This document shows positions 54,708 through 64,000 of a stretch of 64,000 bases of DNA, one piece after another. A model generated the notes under the pieces. It was not told where the DNA came from and did not search any database. It saw only the letters and a program-made list of their open reading frames with translations. A program made the translations under genes and the position numbers. The DNA comes from Falciphora oryzae (lineage: Eukaryota > Ascomycota > Sordariomycetes > Magnaporthales > Magnaporthaceae). The DNA lies in contig JNVV01000004.1 of the NCBI GenBank assembly GCA_000733355.1, positions 1,334,548 to 1,398,547 on the forward strand, read 5' to 3'. Each line of letters opens with the position of its first letter. The first letter of the stretch is position 1.

Positions 54708-56775
54708 CTATTTTACCTGGTAGAAGCCGGGTGCGTACTCGACAAGCCAGCTCTTCTCAACCTTGGTGATGTCCCGAATGAATGTCTTGCTACCCGTCTC
54801 CATAACCTCGTGGAATATGACCCAGTCGGCCCGCCTGTTGAACATCAGCGAGCTCGGGTGCGCGTGCAGCACGGTCCCTCCCTGGACGTTTCGAAAGCTG
54901 CCGTCCGCCTGCATCCGCGCCGCCTGGGCAAAGTAACCCGTCGTGAGACACCGCCGTATCTGCTCAGCTCTCGCCGAAGGATCGCCCGTGGCCGTCTTTG
55001 ACGTCAAGGATTCGTCCACGTTGATGCCGAACCTCTCTAGATATCGCTTTAGCTGCGCACGTATGCTCACTGCCCTGCTCATGGTCTTGAAGTTGAGCAG
55101 ATTCTCGTGGCAGAACTGCGCCTCCTTGCGACCTTTGCTCACAAAGGCCTGGTACACGTTGAGCAACGTCAAGTGATCACCCTCCTCCGCTGCGAACCTC
55201 CTGCGCGTGCTCTCGAGCCTCTTCTTCTCCCCATCGTGCTGCACCCACACGTTGCCGCCAACGCTGGTCATCGCGGCGATCGTCAGGATCTCGCTGACGC
55301 AGCCAAACTCGGCCGCGGAGAGCAGCGTTTTGGCCATCATCGGCTCCACGGCAAGCTCGGCCATTCTCATCCCTAGCGGTTTCGTAAGTTTCGCGTAGTC
55401 GTCCAAGGCGCCGAGTGAGAAGAGCAGTTCCAGCGCCTTGGTCATTAGCTCTGCGGGCGGCGCGCTGAGGTAGTCGAAGTGCAAGACGTCGTCGATGCCC
55501 AGTGCCTTGAGCTGTAAGATGAATGGCGCGAGATTTGAGCGTTGGATCTCGGGTATGTTGGCGTCTGCAAGCGATAGGTATGACTCTTCGTTATATAGTC
55601 GAAAGCACTTGCCCGGTTTCGTCCGCCCAGCTCTCCCTGCCCGTTGTGAGGCTGCGGCCTTCGAGACGGGTACGGCTGTGAGGGTCTCTATGCCGGTCTT
55701 GGGATCGTATGCACGGAGCTTTACGTATCCGCAGTCGACAACATACACAATTCTGCCGATAGTCACCGATGCCTCGGCGATGTTGGTCGAAAATATGACC
55801 TTCCGGGTGTTTTCCGGGGCCTCCTCGAATACGTAGATCTGCTGGTCGGTCGACAGTCCAGCATACAGCGGGAGTGCCAGGAGTCCATGGGCACTGGAGG
55901 GAACCTGGCTGGCCCGCTCTGAAACTGCCTCGACAGCTGTGTCTATTTCCTCCCTGCCCGTGAGAAAAACGAGAATGTCGCCTTCTGGTTCTTTCTCGTG
56001 GATCTCAAAAACTGTAGCAATCGCCTTCTCCAGATAATTCTCTGCCGGGGTTTCCAGGTAGAGGATGTCGATCGGGTAAGTGCGGCCCTCGAGACTCACG
56101 ATTGACCCAACCTGGTCATCATTTTTCTCCTTCCCAGAGCCCTCCGCGGCTGTGCCTGAGAAGAAGCGAAGGAATTCTTTGGCCTGCAGTGTGGCGCTGC
56201 TGATGATGATGCGCAGCTCTGGCCTTCGCTTGCGAATCTTCTTCAAGAGTCCAAGGAGGATATCTGTGCTGATGGTTTGTTCGTGTGCCTCATCAACCAT
56301 AATCACCGAGTATCTCGAAAGAAGAGGGTCCACCAGGGCTTCCCGAATGAGAAGCCCATCTGTCATGAACTTGATTCTCGTGGCATCAGATGTGAGATCC
56401 TCGAAGCGGATGGAGTAGCCGACCTCCTTTCCGACCTCACACCCGAATTCTTCAGCCACTCTTAAAGCAACATTTATTGCTGCGATCCGACGCGGCTGCT
56501 CGCGGTGTCAGCCACATAATAACTCAAAGAGCACGCGGGAATGGCAAACAAACCTGAGTAACCGCAATGGCCTTGCCATCAGCGCACCAGCCTGCATTTT
56601 CGAGGAACTGCGGTATCTGCGTGCTCTTTCCGGACCCTGTCTGGCCAACCACGATGGTGACTGGATTCGTCTCAACAAGGTAGAGCAGAGCTTCTCTGTG
56701 CTTTGCGATGGGCAGCAACGAGGAGGGCTTATGCAGCGCAGGGATAAACGAAGTCCCTAAATCGAGGTCGGCCAT
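54708..56775 (-). CDS. dhx35: DEAH-box RNA helicase, DHX35 type
   Basis: ATP-dependent RNA helicase of the spliceosome-linked DHX35 subfamily, 669 residues from two exons, 56554-56775 and 54708-56495. Motifs in order: GQTGSGKST (residues 44-52), PRR (75-77), DEAH (142-145), SAT (174-176), VFLTGREEI (motif IV region), STNIAEASVTI (motif V) and QRAGRAGR (358-365). The winged-helix/ratchet and OB-fold region follows (LKALGIDDVLHFDYLSAPP; VLHAHPSSLMFNRRADWVIFHEV). It has almost no N-terminal extension, which separates it from Prp2, Prp16 and Prp22 and fits DHX35. Motif II continues EQ where most family members have ER. The last codons CAG GTA AAA TAG resemble a splice donor, so a short extra exon is possible. 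Divergent from the DUF2293 gene. Confidence 0.93.
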
Positions 56776-58036
56776 GGCTGCTACCCAGGGCTACTGATCA
56801 CTAGCAACCAGTGAGGGCTCAAGTAGGCGCATGCGAGTGCCCACCGTCAGGCACGACAAGTTTCGGGCGCCAAACTATTGTTGGGCATCCCGCATTGTAT
56901 GCGTGCTGTCAGAACAGAGTCGAACGTGGCAGGTCCTGGAGAGCCTGTGAAGTCTGTCGATGCAATCGGGCGGAGCCCCATATCGAACTCGTGGACGCCC
57001 GCCGACTCGGCTCCTAGACCGTCCAAAAGCACGGGCTCCCGTCGCTGAATCGAGCCGGTTCGATTCGGTTTCCCTCGCTTCCGCCTTTCCCCTGCTTGTT
57101 TCCGTTAGGTTCCGATTCCCTTTCCTCCTCTATTCCCGCGGCTTCTTTTCTCCCTCTATTTCTATTTTTCTAACTGCATCCTCGATTGAAGGCAGGCGCA
57201 GGCGCGTTCGGTCAAGTCACACGCACGTGATTCTTGCTCGAACCGTCCAGGCTGCTCCGGCTGCACGACTTCAATGCTTAGTCATGTTTGGCGCCATCAG
57301 GTGACGTGCCCAACCCAAGCATCCAAGGTCAGCCCGACCGAACCCAGACTCCACTCCAACTCGTCCTCGCCTGACGACTTTGCGCGTGAAGCCCAAACCC
57401 ATAACAACGCAAAGTTGCCAACCACTGCTCCGCCGCGAGTATACCTGGACTCTCCGCGAGGGCGCATCCATTCTCTATCTGCCGGGCAGCCGGCGTGGCC
57501 GACTTTCCGAACTGCGTCCGTTCGGATTCCTGCTTGTTGTTGATCAGCGGCGTGGCCAACGTTCGCCTCGTCCGTCGTTGCCTCTTCCTGCGTTGGGCTC
57601 CTCCCGCTTTTGGACGAGCGTCGCGTGTGCTCCAGGCCGCGCTTCCAATCCCGCCTCCCCCACGTTGCTTCCCACCCACCTTCACGATCCCTTCAATCCT
57701 CCCATCCGGCAGCTCAGCAAGCTCTGATCTTACTGAGCCTGGACACCAGTTCACCAGTTACTTTGGGTTATCGCAAGGCTCGGCTGGACCGTCGACCCTG
57801 AATCGCGATCTCACCGCGCCCCGCCCCGCGCACTCCCGGGTCTGCCCACACCAAGCCCAGTCCTCCGGAAAGGACTACCGCCTCATTCCCCCAGCGGCTT
57901 GATTTCCACTTTTCCTTTCTACTTCACACTGTACCCTGGCAGCCTCTTGGATGATTTTGACGTCCTCTTCTGCGTCTTGACCCGCGTCTGGCTTCTGCCA
58001 TGGTAAGGTTGTGATACTTTTAGGACTTCAGGACCC
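56776..58036. promoter_or_regulatory. Divergent promoter region, dhx35 / DUF2293 gene
   Basis: 1.26 kb between two divergent start codons. The right part (about 57060-57180) is strongly pyrimidine-rich on the plus strand and probably marks the start region of the DUF2293 gene, giving a long leader. No coding frame is supported. Confidence 0.5.
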
Positions 58037-61027
58037 ATGGGGAAAAAGAAGAAGAACAAGGTGGCGGCCCGCGCCTCTGCTGCTGCGGGCCCTGCCAAGA
58101 AAAAGCAGAAGAAGCTCCGGCACAATGATCGTCGGATCACCCCTGGAGCGCTGCCTCCCGGCGTGGTTGCGAGGATTCCCGCCCCCGTCATCACCTCCAA
58201 GCACCGCACCTATCTGGAGTTTGTCGAGAATAAGGACAAAAAGAAGAAGCTTGAGTTCGAGGTAGGCAACCAGCAGAGCAACTCTCACCCCGGCAGGCCT
58301 AGACCTCGGGGCGCCGTTCCTGTTTCTCCTTTATCTCCGCGCACTCTGTTGTTTCTTTCTCATTCTTCGACTCACAATGGACCCCCCCCTGCTGCCAGGT
58401 CACCACCGCACGAGAGCCCCCTCCCGGCTTTGAGTTCGTGCCCGTCGGGAATCCCGACCTGACCAAAGCCTGCAAGGAACTGTCCCGAGAGCAGGACGCC
58501 ATGATCTTCATTGTTTCGGTATGCTCGCCATGCATCCTATCCGTGGACCAGACTCGGCTACCACGATATCCTCATATGTGCTAAATATCGTTCGCAGGAC
58601 TCCAAGGAGGTGGATGCGAATCGGCTAGGGATCCATATGAACCGGGTAGGCCATCACATCAGGCGCACGATCGTTGAAGAAGCGCGTGCGCAACTGGGTC
58701 AGCCTCTCGAGTACTTCCTTGAGACTGTGAATGGTCACCCGGAGCCAATCCCGGAGTCGCAGGAGGAGATAAACGCACAGGCCGATGGCGTTATCAGAGA
58801 TCTCTTCCCCCGTATGCCCAATACTGATCGGCAGATGATCATCGACCATTCTTTCCGCAAGGTACGTCAACGCCCTGCAAGCCCGCTTCTGCAAGTATCT
58901 ACTTTCAGTTCGGCAAATGAACAATTTGTGATTGATCCAGGGACACCAAAACCGAACCGTTGGGCTCGCCGCGGATATCACGCTCTCCCGCCGTGTCCAA
59001 CTCGCGGTTCTTGCTCACATCCGCCACACGCACACGCGATACGACCAACTCATCAGGGAGGTCGGCTGGAGCAATGCCAGAAAAGCAGTTGAATCCCTGT
59101 GCCTAGACTTCCTCGTCAAGTGGCGTGGAGATGAAGAGACCGGCCGGGATCAACTGGACGAGATTCTCAGGGAGATCATTGTTATCTCCGACTCAGAGGA
59201 CTCCGACACGGATGACGACGCGGACTCTGACGCCTCCGACGATGATATTAGTGATGAGAGTCGGCCAGGCACTGGTTCTCGAGGTAGTATCTCTAGCGAT
59301 GACCCGTCGCCGACTGACCAGCCCACCGCCGCCCCTGACCTGCCAGAAGATGGAGGTGTCGTCCTCTATGATGAGGCTGTTCCGCATGATTTCCAGCTCC
59401 GCAGACCTGTTCACAGAAGGCTCAATTCTCGCAATGTCCAGCGCTACGAAGCCGCTGCACAGAGCCGATGGCAGCAGGCGAGGGAGAGAGTTCGTCATGA
59501 GCCTGCCCAAGACGTATCTTCTTCTAGGGCGGTTGCCACCCCTCAGGGGAGTGCGGTTGGCCAAACGGATCAGAAGCACGTCAGGGAGGGATCACGCCAG
59601 CCTTTCGACATGTATGGGCGGCCATCAGTGCCGCGCGACCATCATAATCTGCCAGACTACCGAGGGAGTCAAGAGGTACAGCCGCGTGCATCTCTACCCC
59701 CTGTGGCTGTCCCTGAGCCTGTGCCAGTCTACCGAAGGAGCCATCAACATCCCGTGACTCACGGAGTTATCCCGGTCATCAACGAGCACCACAATCCAGT
59801 GGATTACGGGGCTCCCCGACCTACAGTCGAGCGCCCCGAGCTCAAGGATTATTTGGTACCTTCCATTGAGCCCATGTCGCCACAAGCAGATGATTCCTCG
59901 AACCCTATATTTGTGCGTTCCTTACCGCCGAGGCCGCAGCAACAGCAATCTCACCTCGTGCGCCAACCCGCGGCGTTGGGTCAGGTCGTCAGGCGACGGT
60001 CGAGAAGCCCAGTGGATCGCGTTTTGCACCACTCTACCGTCCCATATCTTGTCCGAGAGCGTGATCCTCTGCCTAGCAGGGCACGCCAAGATGATGAGTA
60101 CCACCTCGAGGACTCGAGGGTTCCATATGGATCTAACGCGCCGCCTCCCAGGGGCGGCCCCGAGCGGCATAGGGAACCTCTGCGGCTACACTCTCCTTCC
60201 AACCCAGGACACATCCCTCGAGAGGTTCAAAGGGCTGGACCGAGGGACGGCCATTTTGTGGCTTACCCCAGGGCACCACCGAGCAATGACCTCCGGCCTG
60301 TTATGCGGACCGAGACCAGAGCTGCTGCCCCCGACTATCAGGAGAGCCGCATTCTTAGAACGGAGCGGCATCCGATTGTGGTTGAGGACTGGGGTCATGG
60401 TGCGGAGAGGGTTCTACTCGTACCCTCGCGACGCGTGCATCCAGAGCACACGCCCCATCTGAAATATGATGGCGACGTCAGGGTGCAACGGAGTGGGGGC
60501 CGTGTACCCGTAATTACCCTGGACGACGATTCTCCTCCTCGACGGACACCGCCTCAAGGGCAGGCGGCTCGAGTGGGAGAAGTTCGCTATGAGCGTCAAC
60601 TTCCACGCGAGTATGTGACGGCCCCCGGCGCGTATTCCCAACTTAACCCACCCCCGCAGGCACCTGCGCCTGCACGACCACCATCGCCACTTTTCTATGA
60701 AAGGATCCACCCCGACGATCAGAGGCAGCATCCAGCCGCAGCTGGTAGTTTTGCGGGCCGTTATGGGAGCGGGTTCACTCCAGTCAATGCCGATCGGGAT
60801 GGCCACCGCACCTTGGGAGGGCCATACAACGACCAACCGTAAGTTTCTTATGCCATGTTTTATCTTGAGGAGTCACTCAACTGACATCGGCTTGCAGATT
60901 TCCCGTTCCTGGCCATCCCGGATACCTTCCGCGAACATATCCTCCTAGCGAGTTTGGTGGTGTTCTAAGGCCCCAACACCCACCTGTGCCGGCACCCCAA
61001 CGAAGCGAATACATCCAACTCGACTGA
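58037..61027 (+). CDS. DUF2293 protein with acidic and SUMO-interaction-like motifs
   Basis: 878 residues from five exons: 58037-58261, 58399-58518, 58598-58861, 58941-60838 and 60898-61027. The N-terminus is very Lys/Arg-rich (MGKKKKNK, KKKQKKLRHNDRR), a likely nuclear signal. Residues about 125-265 match the fungal DUF2293 domain: NRVGHHIRRTIVEEARAQLG, DLFPRMPNTDR, VQLAVLAHIRHTHTRYDQL, GW.NARK and FLVKWRG. Directly after it comes EIIVISDSEDSDTDDD and 25 further Asp/Ser residues. The rest (300-878) is disordered, rich in Arg, Pro and His, with a second hydrophobic-acidic motif VPVITLDDDS at residues 725-733. Function of the domain is unknown; nuclear SUMO-linked activity is inference. Confidence 0.88.
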
Positions 61028-61805
61028 GTGACATCTCGATTATTTTGTTCGACTTCTTGCACATGTTTTCCCATTCGCCTTCCTGTTATTTCCTGATGGG
61101 AGTCCATCCCCCCAGTTCCTAACAGGACAGGTCTCTTTGTGTATACCTATTTGAGCTCTCGGCATGGAGTTCGGGGTATTTGATCATGTTAGAAGTGCAG
61201 GTGGTGGAGCATTGGGGTGCATGGGCATCTTTCAAGGAGCATGATATCAAAAGGTGCGGAATTCGTGTTTTTTTGTTTTGTTTTTGGTTCATTTTTTTTT
61301 TCCTCAACAAGGGATGATACCCACGTTGCATTATTGGCGTTGTTTTTATATCGTGTGGTATTTTACCACGGCCGGTGTATTTGGTAAATAGCACAGCCAT
61401 AGGTGAGGCTGACTGTAGTGGGCTTGGCCTGCGATGTTTTGAATCGGACCAAATTTGGTCGTCGACTTTGGGAACTCGAATGATCACAGAACAAAACTCC
61501 GAGGTCTTTTAGACCGAGAATATGGGTGATTTACGCTTCTGTAGGTACTCTCTCTCGGCACCAAGTCACGATTTGGTTCGTAAAACCTTTCGATGTCATT
61601 GTCCTCAACTTTGTAGGCGAGCACAATGTGATTCTCATAACTGGCGACTTGAATCATGTTGGCGAAATGGCAAAGTAAGATAAAAACCACGACCCCGGGG
61701 TCTCCCGAATCGCTCATACAGGATACAGACTGGTATCGATCTACCACCAGCGGGGGTACTCCGTACTTCATCGAATCTCATATCAAACTGCCCGAAACCT
61801 ACAAC
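61028..61805. other. Convergent intergenic region, DUF2293 gene / cue5
   Basis: 3' flanks of two convergent genes. A T-rich stretch (61267-61305) and an AT-rich part are visible. No gene is seen. Confidence 0.65.
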
Positions 61806-63583
61806 CTAGGTCTTCTTTGCGCCGTCGGCCCCTGCCTTCTTGTCGTCAACGAGGCTTTCGTTCATGGCCTCGGCGGCGGCCTTGCGGAGCCTCTCGGCGT
61901 CCTCCATCTTTATCTCGCCCGAAGGAGCGGCGGGCTTGCTGGTGGCGCCGGCGCTGCTCTTGTTGCTGCTGCCGGCAGCGTCCTTCTCGTCGTCGCTGTC
62001 CCCGAGGCTGAACGGGTCGTTCTCGGCGATGGGGTTGGGGTCGACGGTCGACAGGGGCTGCCACTTGCTCGACTTGCCGGCGCCCCCGCCGGGCGTGGCC
62101 CCTCCACCCGCGCCGCCGCCGCCTGTCCCTGCGGTGCCCGTCGGGTTGGGCGAGACGTTGTACACGTCGCCGATCTCCTCGGCCTCGTCGCGGAACGAGA
62201 CCTTGCGGTCCTCGCCGGGCCTGGGCGACTTGGAGGGCGGTGGCGGCCGGAAGACGTTGGGGTTTGGCGAGTTGCGGGTGTTGTGGATGGGCGCTTTGGA
62301 GAGGGGAGGATGTTAACGACGGAACTTGGTGAGAGGGAAGGAGCAGGGGGGTTATTGGAAACTCACTGCCGTCGTTGTGGAACTTCATGCCCGCAAAGTC
62401 GTCGCTGAGGACCTGGGGGTCGGCGTCGTATCGCTCGTAGTCGCCGCTGCGCCTCCCCGCGTCGCCGCCGACGCGACCTCCCCTGGAGGGCCCGCCCTGC
62501 TGTCCCGGGCGGCCCTGCTGCTGGTGGTGCTGGGGCTGGTCGTCGGCGAACTCCTCGTCGAAGCGCTTCTTCATGGTCTGGAACCACGTGTTGACCGTCT
62601 TCTGGGTCTCCTGGAAGCCCTTGCGGAGGTTCTCCTTGATGATGGGCAGGTCGTCGTCGACGAAGCTGCGCTCGGGCTCCTCCTGGTACTGTCCCCGCCC
62701 CCGGCTGCCGCCGTAGCCGCCACCACCGCCACTGCCGCCGCCGAAGAGCCGGCTCGGGTCCAGGCCCGTCTGCTGGCGGGGCGGGCGGCTGCTGGTGCGC
62801 TCCTCGTACGCGCCGACGTTCTCGTAGTGCTGCGCTAGCTGGCGCGCGTACAGCTCGTCGGCCTCGAGCTGCGACTGCGGCGTCGCCCCCGGGACGGCGG
62901 CTGGCCGCGGCGGCGGGGCCGGGGGGTTCTCGTCCTCGACCTCGCGGTTGGCGGCGTCGGGGTCGGTCATCTCTGTAAATGGGGTTGGCAACGGAGAGGG
63001 TCAGTTTCGGAAGCAGGATATCTTATAAGTTCATATGGGGAACCCGTGAAGCAAAGCCGTGTCGTACCGAGGAGCGCGTTGAAGGCGGGGTCAATCCGGC
63101 CACCACTGGCAGTGAGCACGGCCTTTATGACGGCCTCGTCCAGGGTGGGGAACGCTTCTTTAAGCATCATCTGGTTCTTCTGCTGCTCGGTCATGGGCCG
63201 AGGCGGCTTGGCGGGAGGCGCATCTTCTCCCGCGCGGGCAGCGGCGGTTGTCGAGGGGGCGCCAGCGCCAGAGGACTCGAGCACGCTGGTCTCCTGGACA
63301 TCGTCGTCGTCCATCTCGAGTGGTCTGGCTGTGGTTGGTGACTCGGGGCCTGGAGCTGTCGTCACTGGCGTCGCAGGTTTATTCTAGAGTCGGGGTTGAA
63401 AGCAAAGTGTCAGTGGCTGATGGCGGCGCGACACCTGATTTTGTTGTGGATGGTTCGAGAGTTGATTGCAGGCACAACGGATGGGGAGAAGGGCTGTGAC
63501 GGTAGCATGAGGTGACTTGTTTGAGCGTCTTGATACACCAAGAACATATAGCCTTGACTTACGGCGTCGGCTGGCGCAGACAT
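61806..63583 (-). CDS. cue5: CUE-domain autophagy receptor, Cue5-like
   Basis: Adaptor that links ubiquitinated cargo to Atg8 for selective autophagy. Four exons join in frame to 476 residues: 63563-63583, 63068-63383, 62367-62972 and 61806-62293. The ubiquitin-binding CUE domain lies at about residues 74-115, with EAFPTLDEAVIKAVL in the MFP-motif position and the C-terminal dileucine NALLEM. A central helix (LPIIKENLRKGFQETQKTVN, then WFQTMKKRFDEEF) follows. Gly- and Pro-rich linkers fill the rest. Near the C-terminus is WQPL at residues 392-395 (62052-62063), the same four residues as the Atg8-interaction motif of yeast Cue5. The tail is helical and acidic/basic mixed, ending GAKKT. The first exon has only seven codons (MSAPADA). 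Identification is strong. Confidence 0.92.
62052..62063 (-). other. cue5: WQPL Atg8-interaction motif of the Cue5-like protein
   Basis: Encodes WQPL in the setting SSKWQPLSTVDPNP, followed by acidic residues. Yeast Cue5 binds Atg8 through a WQPL motif at a similar C-terminal location. Confidence 0.8.
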
Positions 63584-64000
63584 GACGGGCCGCGGGGAGC
63601 TGCAGTGGGCTCAGGGTATCGTGGAACAATATGTTGCTGGGCTATTATTCCGTTCAAAAAGCGCCAGGCCGTATCGAACTCGGTAGGAATGTGGTCGCGA
63701 AGACAATCACGGCGGCCTCCTGGTTTTGTAGGGCTCCTTGTGGTGTCGTCAAGGGGCTACGTAACATGCGACACCGTTCGCTGTTCGGTTATTTGGTACG
63801 CATAATGGGCACGTAGAGGGGCTCTCTCACAAGGATCGCAGGGGTCTTCACTGTGCCGGCTGCTGGCTGTGCTGCCTGTGTGACGGTGACGACGATTGAC
63901 GCCACATTTAAGCTTGGCAATAAGCTTCAGCCACTGCACTGAGATTTGCCCCGCGGGGCGTTTGGAGCTGGCTCAAAGGACAGACGCATGACGCTGCACT
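63584..64000. other. Promoter region of cue5, right edge of window
   Basis: Upstream sequence of the minus-strand cue5 gene to the window end. No gene is seen. Confidence 0.55.

Overview
The window looks like nuclear DNA of a filamentous ascomycete (Pezizomycotina, most probably a Sordariomycete). The genes carry short introns of about 50-150 bases with GTRNGT donors and YAG acceptors. The products are eukaryotic (exportin-1, shugoshin, DASH subunit Dad2, retromer Vps29, a DEAH spliceosomal helicase), several are typical of moulds, and pyrimidine-rich leaders are common. The genus cannot be told from the sequence alone. I see no rRNA, convincing tRNA, CRISPR, viral or transposon gene.

Layout. 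Positions 1-3660 show no gene. A small Ecl1-family zinc-binding protein lies on the minus strand at 3661-4122. From 4123 to 22535 there is an 18.4 kb stretch with no gene I can support. It is full of long A/T homopolymers and simple repeats, and is interrupted by a 177-base N gap whose two flanks are the same 129 bp. From 22.5 kb onward the DNA is gene-dense: CRM1/exportin-1 (minus, 7 exons), an alanine-glyoxylate aminotransferase (minus, with an optional mitochondrial-type leader), Vps29 (plus), shugoshin (minus) divergent from Dad2 (plus), a basic/coiled protein with TPX2-like motifs (plus), and a type-B carboxylesterase (plus, GMSAG nucleophile). Next come two single-pass membrane proteins on the minus strand (Mid2-like, 43.0-44.3 kb; Skg6/Tos2-like, 49.5-51.8 kb) separated by 5.2 kb without genes. 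The last block is a DHX35-type DEAH helicase (minus) divergent from a DUF2293 protein with two SUMO-interaction-like motifs (plus), and a Cue5-like autophagy receptor (minus) convergent with it.

Themes. Shugoshin, Dad2 and the TPX2-like protein sit side by side at 31.4-38.9 kb, so this is a small neighbourhood of chromosome-segregation or spindle genes; shugoshin and Dad2 share one 585-bp divergent promoter region. The two membrane proteins suggest cell-wall or polarity functions. The remaining genes are general housekeeping (nuclear export, retromer sorting, splicing, selective autophagy, glyoxylate/glycine metabolism). Exon joins were worked out by hand from splice signals, reading-frame continuity and family conservation; every multi-exon model given here closes in frame.
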